The notes under the pieces: model-generated
Seen by the model: the letters and a program-made list of their open reading frames with translations, nothing else
Databases searched by the model: none
Told to the model about the DNA's origin: nothing
Position numbers and translations under genes: made by a program
In this document: positions 32,957-40,897 of the stretch, one piece after another
How positions within the stretch are numbered: the stretch's first letter is position 1
Layout of the letters: each line of letters opens with the position of its first letter
DNA from: Actinomycetes bacterium
GTDB lineage: Bacteria; Actinomycetota; Acidimicrobiia; IMCC26256; PALSA-610
DNA: 46,714 nt
Direction of reading: 5' to 3'
Assembly: GCA_025360585.1 (NCBI GenBank)
Contig: JANYBW010000076.1
Span: forward strand, 1 to 46,714

Positions 32957-34684
32957 ATGAATACCACCCGCACCACTAGTCATCGGTTGTCTACTCGCAT
33001 TGTTGCTTCGGTTGCGCTCGGCGCAGCAGTCGCGGCCGCCGCCGGATGTTCGGCGAGTAACTCCACCAAAGTAAAAACCAGCAACCCCAAAGTCATTGAG
33101 GGAAACAAGGCCAAGAGCCCGGTGCCGATCTACGACATTGCGCACCCCGATACCTCAAAACAGTGGGACGACGGCGCCAACGGTCGCTGCGATCCCGCGA
33201 CTGGTCAGTTGCGACTCCCCTTCAATCTCGCACCACCGTGCACCCCCGTCTTTTCCGGCAACAACGGTGGCGCACAAGGCATCGGAGTCAGTGGCGACAC
33301 CATCAAGATCGCTCGGTACGTCGCCAAGCCCGACATCTCGTCGGACTACCTCACTAAGTCGAGTGGCACCTACGACGAACCCAAGGCCGTCGCCGCCACC
33401 TACCAGGGCTACGTCAAGACGTTCGAGCGCATCTCTAATTTGTATGGCCGCAAGATCGAACTCGTGGATCTTCAAGGCACCGGGCTCAGCAATGATGAAA
33501 CCGCTGCGCTGGCAGATGCCAAAACTGCCAAGGACATGGGGGTTTTTGCCGTACTCGGCGGGCCCGCCCAAACGAAATCCTTTAGCCGTACGTTGGCCCA
33601 GGAAAAGATCCTGTGCATCGGGTCGTGCCTCATTGCGCAACCAGCCGAGTTCTACAAAGAAACGCACCCGTACGTATGGCCGGGCATGTCGCCCGATGAA
33701 AGCGCGGCGCTCAACATCGAGTTTGTATCGAAACAGCTCGAAGGCAAACTCGCACAGTATGCAGGCGACGCAAAGTACAAGACCCAAAAGCGTCGTTTTG
33801 TCATTCTGAACTACGACACCGCGGAAGGTGCGTTCACCAAAGTCTGGGACGATTGGGAAGCGAAACTCAAAGCCAAGGGCGTGAATGTCGTCGGCCGGGT
33901 TCCGTTCCGGCTCAACGTCGCGACAGTTTCGCAGGATGCGATTCCGGTGGTGCAGAAGCTCAAAGCGCTCGACGCGACGACCGTCATCTTCACGGGTGAC
34001 CCATTCACTCCGCAGTTCTTCACCAAGGAAGCCACCAAACAGAACTACTTCCCTGAGTGGGTGCTTTCCGGAACGGTCTTTGCCGACACCAGCGCGTTCG
34101 CCCGGCAATTCGATCAAAAGCAATGGTCCCACGCATTCGGCATGAACCTCATTCCTTCCCGTATCCCTCGGAAATCTGGCGAGCCGTACAGCGTGTACGT
34201 CTGTGGCATCGGCCACGCCCCTGAGGCTGAGAATTCTCAGGCCATCATCATGAACAATGTGGCGATCTTGATGACCGGACTCAACCTGGCCGGCCCGAAG
34301 CTCACTCCCGAGAGCTTCCGCGACGGCCTCTGGGCGGCACCGTTGCCCAAACGGGACGCGGGCCATATCCGTGGCGTAGTGAGCTTCGGTAACCACGGCA
34401 TCTGGCCCGACGGCACCGATTTTGGTGGCAGCGACGACACCGCGCTCGCATGGTGGGATCCGAATGCCGTCGGCGAAGACGAAACCGGTGCTCCTGGGAA
34501 GGGCCTGTGGCGCTACGTCAACAATGGTGCACACTTCTTGCCCGGCGAGATCCCGACGGCTCCGATTGCATTCTTCGACAAGGCAAATACGGTCACGTAT
34601 TTCTCCGACAGCGTCGACGCGGCCAACGGCATCCAAGCGATCCCCGACGCATTGAAACCGATCAAGAACGGTAAGTGCATCTAA
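32957..34684 (+). CDS. Substrate-binding lipoprotein of the branched-chain-type ABC transporter
   Basis: 575 residues from ATG 32957, with a strong GGGGGG ribosome site. The N-terminus is a lipoprotein signal (VALGAAVAAAAGC, lipid-linked Cys31). The mature part is a Peripla_BP_6-type type I binding fold: IGVSGDTIKIARYVAKPD, ELVDLQGTG, FAVLGGPAQTKSF, RRFVILNYD, VIFTGDPFTPQFF, PEWVLSGTVF. It is longer than the usual 380-420 residues, with an extra N-terminal linker and larger lobes. It should deliver ligand to the permease encoded upstream. The ligand is not identifiable. Dispersed repeats flank the gene on both sides (copies B and C). Confidence 0.9.
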   Translation: MNTTRTTSHRLSTRIVASVALGAAVAAAAGCSASNSTKVKTSNPKVIEGNKAKSPVPIYDIAHPDTSKQWDDGANGRCDPATGQLRLPFNLAPPCTPVFSGNNGGAQGIGVSGDTIKIARYVAKPDISSDYLTKSSGTYDEPKAVAATYQGYVKTFERISNLYGRKIELVDLQGTGLSNDETAALADAKTAKDMGVFAVLGGPAQTKSFSRTLAQEKILCIGSCLIAQPAEFYKETHPYVWPGMSPDESAALNIEFVSKQLEGKLAQYAGDAKYKTQKRRFVILNYDTAEGAFTKVWDDWEAKLKAKGVNVVGRVPFRLNVATVSQDAIPVVQKLKALDATTVIFTGDPFTPQFFTKEATKQNYFPEWVLSGTVFADTSAFARQFDQKQWSHAFGMNLIPSRIPRKSGEPYSVYVCGIGHAPEAENSQAIIMNNVAILMTGLNLAGPKLTPESFRDGLWAAPLPKRDAGHIRGVVSFGNHGIWPDGTDFGGSDDTALAWWDPNAVGEDETGAPGKGLWRYVNNGAHFLPGEIPTAPIAFFDKANTVTYFSDSVDAANGIQAIPDALKPIKNGKCI

Positions 34685-34726
34685 GAACGCGCGCCGATAG
34701 GTGAAACGTAATCTACGATTCCGCCG
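34682..34726 (+). repeat. Dispersed stop-anchored repeat, copy C (truncated, ends at the next start codon)
   Basis: It starts at the TAA of the binding-protein gene. The first 31 bases, through GATAGGTGA and GTAATC, follow the consensus of copies A, B and D; the rest diverges. The acyltransferase ATG comes directly after at 34727 with no ribosome site. TAATCT at 34709-34714 would fit a -10 box for a near-leaderless transcript. Confidence 0.75.
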
Positions 34727-35383
34727 ATGAAATTCTGGCCGCGCGGCGTGGACCGCATCCTTGGTGATGTGGTGCACGCCGCGTGGCCGCGAATCCAGGC
34801 GTACGGCGCGATCGGGCCAATGCATCGGCGCGCCGCGAAGTTCCACTCCTTCGGAGCTGGTTCGATGATCGCGTTTCCCGCAACCGTGATGTTCGGCGAA
34901 GGTCGAGTTGCGATCGGTTCGGCTACCACTATCGGGCCCAATGCTTCAATTTCCGCCGGCATGCCGATGCACGCCGAGCTACGAGATGATCCAATCATCA
35001 CCATCGGCGATCGTTGCATGCTGGGCAAGGGCATCGGCATCGTCGGCCACGAACGTATCGATATCGGCGACGATATCTGGACGGGCCACTACGTATACAT
35101 CACTGATCAGAACCACGGCTACGAAGATCTGTCGTTGCCGATCGGCACCCAGATGTGGCGCAACGATCCCGTCTCGATTGGATCAGGCTCATGGTTGGGC
35201 CACGGCAGCATCATTTTGCCCGGCGCTCGAATCGGAAAGCACGTTGTGGTTGCTGCGGGCGCAATCGTTACCGGAGAAATTCCCGATAACTCCGTCGTCG
35301 TCGGTGCACCCGCGCGCGTCGTGCGATTCCACGACGGCGAAAACTGGAAAAAACGCGAACGCAACGGCGAATCAGCGCGTTAA
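34727..35383 (+). CDS. Hexapeptide-repeat (left-handed beta-helix) O-acyltransferase
   Basis: 218 residues. Repeated [LIV]-G-x4 turns run from about residue 55 to 200 (VAIGSATTIGPNASI, ITIGDRCMLGKGIGIVG, IDIGDDIWTGHYVYI, VSIGSGSWLGHGSIILPGARIGKHVVVAAGA). A loop holds the catalytic-type His in DQNHGYED, as in maltose/galactoside acetyltransferases. It would transfer an acetyl or acyl group to a sugar or other hydroxyl. No clear ribosome site is seen; the ATG adjoins repeat copy C. It ends 12 bases inside the convergent helicase gene. No link to the upstream transporter is evident. Confidence 0.85.
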   Translation: MKFWPRGVDRILGDVVHAAWPRIQAYGAIGPMHRRAAKFHSFGAGSMIAFPATVMFGEGRVAIGSATTIGPNASISAGMPMHAELRDDPIITIGDRCMLGKGIGIVGHERIDIGDDIWTGHYVYITDQNHGYEDLSLPIGTQMWRNDPVSIGSGSWLGHGSIILPGARIGKHVVVAAGAIVTGEIPDNSVVVGAPARVVRFHDGENWKKRERNGESAR

Positions 35384-37387
35384 GAGTTCGGGCAGAGGCC
35401 AGCGCGGTGAATGAACCAGCGTGAGCGATTGCACGGCCCTGGTGAGCGCGACGAACAACAGTCGCGGCCCGTGTTGCGGCTCCGCGAAGATCGCGCCCGG
35501 CTCCATAACAACAACTGCATCGAACTCCAAACCTTTTGCGGTCGCGGGATCGAGTAGCGCAATACCAGTACCGATCGCGCCAACTTTGAGCCCACCTTCT
35601 CGCAACGCAGAGTGCAACGAACTCGGCGCAACGACCGCACTCGTCATGTGCAGCGCTGAAAGGTGATGGGCTCGCTCGATCACGATCGCGACGATGTTTC
35701 CGTCATCAACTTGAACAACCTCCGGAGCGGTGCCGAGCGCCCGAGCAGATGACGCGGGCGTCACGTCGGGGGCAGCCAGCGCCAACAACCGATTCGCATA
35801 CTCCAGAGATGCGCCCGGCAACCGGTAGCCGACGGTGAGCTCGCAGCGTCGAGCGTTCACTGGGCTTCCAAGGTGTTGCAGCGCCGTTTCCCACGAAGCG
35901 GTCGCGCTCGGTCCGGTCGCTTGCGCGAGATCACCAAGAATTGTCAATGATGACCGCAGCGCACGCCGCCCGACCATCCGCAATGCCATAGGCGAGAGGT
36001 CTTGGGCCTCATCCACCACGACGTGTCCGTACTGACGGGTCTCGCCGCGTACCAGTGCTTCTGCTTCATCGAGCAGCGGTAGCTCAGCTGCGCTCCAGAG
36101 CTTGGCCGAGCCTTCGTTCGCTCTTGATCTCATGATCAGCGCGCGTTCATCGCCGGAGAACTCGGCGGCGTTGGCGGCGCTGAATGCAGCTTTGGACGTG
36201 AGCAAGCTCCGGATCAGCTGAACCGGGTTGACTGTCGCCCAGCACCGATCAACTGCCGCGCGCGAACTTTTATGTGCCATCACGTCCGCGGTGAATTCGT
36301 CTACTGCGAGTGCATGGAGATCATCGCCGCTCCAACGGTCGTAGGCCTCCCGCAGGAGCCGAGCCCGAAACCGTTCGCGCTGTTGCCGGAGCGGCATGCC
36401 CGTCGCCTGGACGTCTCGAACCAATTGTTCAACAAATACGGCTTCAATTCGCACAACACGGGCATGAAATCGGAGCTCGATCGGCTCGATCGGGATCTTG
36501 ATCGAACGGCGCGCCGCGTTCGCGATTAGGTCCGACCACCGCGGATCGCCAAGGATCGCCGCGCGTGCAAACGTATCGACCAGCGTGCAGCGAAATCGAT
36601 GGCCGAAAAGCCCATCGATCGTCGTTTGCGTCACCGAGGTTTCCCCCAGGGACGGCAGTACTTGCGCGATGTACTGCAAAAAGATTCGGTTGGGGCCGAT
36701 CACCAATACGCCCGTGCGCGCCAATTTTTCGCGCTGTTCATACAACAAAAATGCAGCTCGGTGCAGCCCTACCGCGGTCTTGCCCGTACCCGGCCCACCC
36801 TGCACGATCAGACATTCATCAAGCCCGGCGCGAATTACTTCGTCTTGTTCAGCTTGAATCGTCGCGACGATATCGCGCATCTGCCCCGTGCGCTCCCGGC
36901 CCAATTCAGCCAGCAAAGGATCGGGCACGCCGTGCGCGCCGCTCCCACCGAGCAACGAATCCGGATCGGTGAAATCTTCATCGTAAATATCCGCGAGCGT
37001 TGCGCCAACAAAACTGTAACGGCAACGCCGATCAAGCCCGAGCGCATCGGCGGCCGTCGCCCGGTAGAACGGAATCGCGATTGGCGCGCGCCAGTCCACC
37101 ACCGCGGGCTGGCCATCAGGATCATCAATGTGCCGACGTCCGATATGGAACGCTTCGCCACCACTCGTTCGATCGTGCGTAATCGCGCCGAAACAGAGCA
37201 TGCCGGGCTGATCGAGCGCGGCTAGCCGCAGCGACAATTGATGGCGCACGGCCACCGCGTCGGCTTCGTTTGCGGCGAGCAAATCCTCACGGCCCGCTAA
37301 ATGCGCGGTCCGCGCTCGCATCACCGCGAGGCACTCGGCAAAAAACTCGAGACGCGCACGAACATCAGCTAGATCCGGGTGCGGCAT
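35372..37387 (-). CDS. helD: HelD/HelR-like RNA-polymerase-associated UvrD/Rep-family ATPase
   Basis: 671 residues from ATG 37387; the frame continues upstream but crosses the divergent gene. The N-terminal helical arm (residues 1-60) is followed by LCFGAI, HIGRRHI, VVDWRAPIAIPFYRAT, which is the diagnostic HelD stretch. Then come Walker A GGPGTGKT (197-204), Walker B VVVDEAQDLSP, a VGYRLPGASLEYANRLL motif, and motif VI VALTRAVQSLTLVH. HelD binds RNA polymerase, frees stalled or inactive enzyme and can confer rifampicin tolerance in actinobacteria. The symbol is by family. It is divergent from a binding-protein-like gene only 18 bases away. Confidence 0.88.
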   Translation of the reverse strand: MPHPDLADVRARLEFFAECLAVMRARTAHLAGREDLLAANEADAVAVRHQLSLRLAALDQPGMLCFGAITHDRTSGGEAFHIGRRHIDDPDGQPAVVDWRAPIAIPFYRATAADALGLDRRCRYSFVGATLADIYDEDFTDPDSLLGGSGAHGVPDPLLAELGRERTGQMRDIVATIQAEQDEVIRAGLDECLIVQGGPGTGKTAVGLHRAAFLLYEQREKLARTGVLVIGPNRIFLQYIAQVLPSLGETSVTQTTIDGLFGHRFRCTLVDTFARAAILGDPRWSDLIANAARRSIKIPIEPIELRFHARVVRIEAVFVEQLVRDVQATGMPLRQQRERFRARLLREAYDRWSGDDLHALAVDEFTADVMAHKSSRAAVDRCWATVNPVQLIRSLLTSKAAFSAANAAEFSGDERALIMRSRANEGSAKLWSAAELPLLDEAEALVRGETRQYGHVVVDEAQDLSPMALRMVGRRALRSSLTILGDLAQATGPSATASWETALQHLGSPVNARRCELTVGYRLPGASLEYANRLLALAAPDVTPASSARALGTAPEVVQVDDGNIVAIVIERAHHLSALHMTSAVVAPSSLHSALREGGLKVGAIGTGIALLDPATAKGLEFDAVVVMEPGAIFAEPQHGPRLLFVALTRAVQSLTLVHSPRWPLPELLTR

Positions 37388-37405
37388 TTGTGCAACGATA
37401 TCGCG

Positions 37406-38488
37406 ATGGATATCACCCCAACGCCAATATTCATCGGCCTGCTCTACGACTTTCCGCAAGGCGACGAAGGTGTGGGGTTCGAGCTCGGGCTGCGGCTGGG
37501 CATCGAATCGGTGTACAACGCTGAGAACGCCCGACCGGTGGAATTCATGCGCGCCCACGTGCGCGGCTTGCCGATCGGTAGCGAACACGAAGTCGTGGCC
37601 GGTTTTCGCGCGCTCGTAGAAACCGGTGCGCTCATGATTGTCGGCCCCGCGATCTCCGACAACGCGCTGATCACTGCGCCGCTGGCCGATCAGTATCGAA
37701 TCGCCGCGATCAACTACTCCGGCGGCGAACGCACCCGCAGCAAATACATGTTGCAAATACAGTTGGGTTCGCTCGAAGAAGAGCCAGCCTTCATCGCCCA
37801 ACGCCTGCTCGAGCGCGGCTTTGATTCCGTCGCGGTCATCTTCGATGATTCGCCCGTCGGTCGGCGTTATTACGAATCGTTTGAGGCTGCCCGATCGCGA
37901 CTATCGATATCGGTAACTGCCGCGCAGGCCATCTCGCCGCTGAGTACCGATATTGAGGCCACCGTGGCTTCATTGCGAACAGGTAATCCCGATGCGCTGG
38001 TGTACTTCGGGCTCGGCTTGGCGTCGCGAGCGGTCGCGCTGGCACTGGAAGCGTTGAGCTGGAACGTTGCCGTTGTCGCGAATTCATCGCTCATGTTCGG
38101 ATACGTGCGGCCCGACTGGCGCGACGGCTTTCGCGGTTGGGAATACGTCGACACGATCGCGGACAGCAATCCAGTTCGCCAGGCGCTCGCGGCCGTTTCG
38201 CCGAGCACTGCCGCGACCCCAACTGGATGCGCTGCGTACGATATCGGCGTGCTGATTGGCGCGGCACTCACCCACTGTTCGCATCTCACTCGGGTCGGTT
38301 TGATGAACGCGTTGTACACCGCAAAGCGCCTACCCGCGGTCACCGGAATGTCTGGCACCACAATGGGATTCGGCAACTTTGACCACGGCGCGCTCAAAGG
38401 TGAGTTTCTCGTGCTGCGGGAATGGATCGACGGCGCGAGCCGCGAAGTCGATCGGAACGTCCTGAAACCTGAAACCCTGAACCCCTGA
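37406..38488 (+). CDS. Type I periplasmic-binding-fold protein without signal peptide (AmiC-like sensor candidate)
   Basis: 360 residues from ATG 37406. The fold of ABC branched-chain binding proteins is clear: IFIGLLYDFPQGDEGVGF, ALMIVGPAISDNALI, FDSVAVIFDDSPVGRRYYE, ALVYFGLGLASRAVALAL and WNVAVVANSSLMFGY. The protein begins directly at the first strand with no signal peptide or lipobox, and no permease or ATPase gene is adjacent. Such cytoplasmic members (AmiC type) act as ligand sensors, so I favour sensing over transport. Its start is 18 bases from the divergent helD start and has no ribosome site. The last codons run into a 22-bp tandem repeat. Confidence 0.75.
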   Translation: MDITPTPIFIGLLYDFPQGDEGVGFELGLRLGIESVYNAENARPVEFMRAHVRGLPIGSEHEVVAGFRALVETGALMIVGPAISDNALITAPLADQYRIAAINYSGGERTRSKYMLQIQLGSLEEEPAFIAQRLLERGFDSVAVIFDDSPVGRRYYESFEAARSRLSISVTAAQAISPLSTDIEATVASLRTGNPDALVYFGLGLASRAVALALEALSWNVAVVANSSLMFGYVRPDWRDGFRGWEYVDTIADSNPVRQALAAVSPSTAATPTGCAAYDIGVLIGAALTHCSHLTRVGLMNALYTAKRLPAVTGMSGTTMGFGNFDHGALKGEFLVLREWIDGASREVDRNVLKPETLNP

Positions 38489-38602
38489 AACCTGAACCCG
38501 GAGCCCCTGAAACCTGAACCCGGAGCCCCTGAAACCTGAACCCGGAGCCCTGAAACCTGAACCCGGAAACCGGAGCCCGGAAACCTGAGCCCTGAACCCG
38601 GA
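38461..38602 (+). repeat. 22-bp tandem repeat running from the 3' end of a gene into the intergenic region
   Basis: The unit CCCCTGAAACCTGAACCCGG plus AG is exact at 38482-38503, 38504-38525 and 38526-38547. Degenerate copies lie before (38461-38481) and after (to about 38602). The stop codon of the binding-protein gene (38486-38488) lies within the first exact unit. Because 22 is not a multiple of three, unit loss or gain there would change the C-terminus. Confidence 0.9.
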
Positions 38603-38627
38603 GACGCGCAAGCGGTCCGCAAAGTGG

Positions 38628-39914
38628 TTGTTCGTCACGTCGGCGCAGTGCTCGTCCAGCGAGGCGGTGCCAAATTCCGATCTACGCAATGTGCATTACG
38701 CCTCGCGATCAACCAGCACCTCACTGGTCCACAACGATCGCGGCGTCGATCGCGACAACGCACGCGCCGAGGTCGGCCGCAGAAACCTGCACCCAATCGC
38801 GATCGAACGCATCGTCCGCGACGCGATGCAACGCACCCCGCTCGCGCTTACCGAACGCGCACGATTACTTCTCGCTCGGTATTTCTCCAGCGCCGTATGG
38901 TCGATCGCTGATGCAAGCTCTCTGAGCGCGTTGGTGGGCCGCGGAGAACGCTGGTTCGTCCATTCCCTGGACAGTGACCTCACGATCGAATACGGCTGGA
39001 AAGGCACGGGTTTTCGCGTCGAAAGTGTCTGTGTCGGCACCGCCGGTCCTGCGCCCGCGATCGGAAGTGCGCGCAAAATCGACGAGCTGATCGCGCTGGA
39101 ATCGCAAATCGCACGCATTGCAGACGACCCAACCAACCACGTGGTCATCCCGCTCACGTTAAGTGCAACATTTGATGGCCCGGTTGTTCCCGAAACCACC
39201 CACGATCCGCGAATCGTCTGCATGCTGACCGGACCCGGCACCGGTTTAGACGCTGCGTCCGGAGTTCGCACTTCCCACTGGGAGACTCGCCACAACCCAC
39301 ATCTGAGCGGAGTGGCCGAGGCCCTTTTTCAAGCTATTCCACCGTTGCAGGCGATCATGTGCGCCCCTGGTTCGTACAGCTTGGAAATGCGAGAACCCGA
39401 AGCTTGGTCCTTGTGGCTCGCGCCAGCAATCAGTTTGTTGATCCATATCGCTTCGGCGCCGCGGTCCATGATGACGCGCGATCGCAACGAACAACGGCTC
39501 CGCGAAGAGTTCAACGCGATGGATCTCCATACGGGTAAAGCAATCCTGCGGATCCGCGACGCGCTCACGCAGCGCGATCCAGTCCTGCGAGAGCTCGCGG
39601 TCTTCGCGATTGGCACTGCCGACCCGTTCGCGGCACCCAAGGTTTGGCGCAACGCCATCGATGATTCTGCGCGCAACGTTCGGCGCAGCGCGGCCCGGGC
39701 GATCACCGCCAACGCCGAAGAATCGTTGCGGCCGCTGATGGAACGAGCGTTGCATGATGTGGACGCATGCACGCGCTTTCATGCAGCACGCGGCCTCGCC
39801 AAGATTGGTGCAGGCCGAAGCATGCACGCACTCGAAGCAGCGATGCACGACACCGATGCACGAGTCAACGTGGCGATCAACGCCGCGCTACGAGGCCAAG
39901 CACCCCCCAGCTAG
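38628..39914 (+). CDS. HEAT-repeat protein of unknown function
   Basis: Up to 428 residues from TTG 38628; later starts (GTG near 38691, ATG 38826) cannot be excluded, since no good ribosome site is seen. The middle (about 70-300) is an unrecognised mixed domain (WFVHSLDSDLTIEYGWKGTGF; IVCMLTGPGTGLD). The C-terminal 130 residues are HEAT/PBS-lyase-type helical repeats: DPVLRELAVFAIG, NAIDDSARNVRRSAARAI, DVDACTRFHAARGLAKIG, DTDARVNVAINAAL. These usually mediate protein-protein contacts. No enzymatic residues are obvious. It stands alone between tandem repeats at both ends. Confidence 0.7.
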   Translation: MFVTSAQCSSSEAVPNSDLRNVHYASRSTSTSLVHNDRGVDRDNARAEVGRRNLHPIAIERIVRDAMQRTPLALTERARLLLARYFSSAVWSIADASSLSALVGRGERWFVHSLDSDLTIEYGWKGTGFRVESVCVGTAGPAPAIGSARKIDELIALESQIARIADDPTNHVVIPLTLSATFDGPVVPETTHDPRIVCMLTGPGTGLDAASGVRTSHWETRHNPHLSGVAEALFQAIPPLQAIMCAPGSYSLEMREPEAWSLWLAPAISLLIHIASAPRSMMTRDRNEQRLREEFNAMDLHTGKAILRIRDALTQRDPVLRELAVFAIGTADPFAAPKVWRNAIDDSARNVRRSAARAITANAEESLRPLMERALHDVDACTRFHAARGLAKIGAGRSMHALEAAMHDTDARVNVAINAALRGQAPPS

Positions 39915-39937
39915 TTTCGCCTCACCCCAGACCGCCC

Positions 39938-40036
39938 TGGTACTACGAACGCGCCCACACCCGACGCAAACGTCGTACCAACACAACGCCTTGGTACTGC
40001 GAACGCACCCACACCCGACGCAAACGTCGTACCAGC
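39938..40036. terminator. Two tandem hairpin-forming repeats (54-bp period) between convergent genes
   Basis: Copies start with TGGTAC at 39938 and 39992 and end with GTACCA, so each unit can fold on itself (imperfect stem TGGTAC-ACG/CGT-GTACCA). They fill the space between the HEAT gene (ends 39914) and Ku (ends 40044). A duplicated bidirectional terminator is the simplest reading. Confidence 0.65.
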
Positions 40037-40043
40037 GCCGGAA

Positions 40044-40865
40044 TCAGCCGGTAGCGGATTCGGTCTGCGTTGCAGTGTCGGTTTGGATGTTGGCGGTGGC
40101 ACGCGCCAAGCTGGCTTCGAGCGCGGCGACGAGATCCAGCACCTTCGCTGGCGGTTCGGCCGTCGGCGCCGCGACGATCGCTTCGCCCGCGGCCTTGCGA
40201 TCAATCAGCCCGAGCAACTCTTCACGATATTCGTCGCGGAATTTTTCGGGTTCGAATGCATCGACCGCCAATGACGCAACCAGTTGGCGGGCCATCAGCC
40301 GTTCCTTTTCCGAAGGCTCTGCACTGTCGTCGGGTACAAGGCCATCGCGCAACAGCACTTCATCGTGATAGCGCATCGTCGATAGGCACAACACGCCGTC
40401 GACGGGACGAATCGCAACCAGGCGTTCTTTCGAGCGCATTACCACTCGCCCGACCGCGACCTTGTTGAGTTCCGTCATGGCCTCCACGAGCAGCTTGTAG
40501 GCCTTCACGCCCTTTTCGTCGGGCTGCAAGTAATACGGCTGTTCGAAATACAGCGGGTCGATTTCGGCGAGATCCACGAACTCTTCAATATCGATCGTGT
40601 GGCTGGCCTTTGGCGCGAGCGAGGCAATCTCTTCGGGTTCGACGATGACGTACCGGCCCTTGGTGACCTCAAAGCCCTTCACGATTCGATCCGGCGTTAC
40701 TTCTTCACCGGTTGAATCCGAAATCTTCTTATAACGAATCCGCGAGCCCGTTTCGGCTTCGAGCTGATTAAACGAGACATCGCGGCTGCGGGTGGCCGTC
40801 ACGATGCGCACTGGCACTTGTACCAGCCCAAAACCCACAGAACCCGTCCAGATCGCACTCGGCAT
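40044..40865 (-). CDS. ku: Non-homologous end-joining protein Ku
   Basis: 273 residues, typical of bacterial Ku homodimers that encircle DNA ends. The start MPSAIWTGSVGFGLVQVPV is the standard Ku beginning. RIRYKKISDSTGEEV, IVKGFEVTKGRYVI, EEFVDLAEIDPLYFEQPYYL and GRVVMRSKERLVAIRP follow in order, and DEYREELLGLIDRKAAG matches the C-terminal part. The last 35 residues are a Thr/Ala-rich tail, shorter than the Lys-rich tails of some species. It is divergent from the LigD polymerase gene with 32 bases between the starts, so the two repair proteins share a control region. Confidence 0.96.
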   Translation of the reverse strand: MPSAIWTGSVGFGLVQVPVRIVTATRSRDVSFNQLEAETGSRIRYKKISDSTGEEVTPDRIVKGFEVTKGRYVIVEPEEIASLAPKASHTIDIEEFVDLAEIDPLYFEQPYYLQPDEKGVKAYKLLVEAMTELNKVAVGRVVMRSKERLVAIRPVDGVLCLSTMRYHDEVLLRDGLVPDDSAEPSEKERLMARQLVASLAVDAFEPEKFRDEYREELLGLIDRKAAGEAIVAAPTAEPPAKVLDLVAALEASLARATANIQTDTATQTESATG

Positions 40866-40897
40866 CGCTACAGCGTATCGCCGCTACAGTTGGGGTC
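40866..40897. promoter_or_regulatory. Shared 32-bp divergent control region of ku and the LigD polymerase gene
   Basis: Both starts face away from this stretch, so the two promoters must overlap here and extend into the genes. It contains two CGCTACAG copies 16 bases apart, at 40866-40873 and 40882-40889. They could be half-sites, but no known operator is recognised. Confidence 0.4.

Noticed and set aside
33155-34846. 563-codon open frame on the minus strand
   Set aside because: It lies wholly opposite the binding-protein gene, which has a lipobox, ribosome site and family motifs. The antisense frame has no recognisable domain; long shadows are expected in GC-rich DNA.
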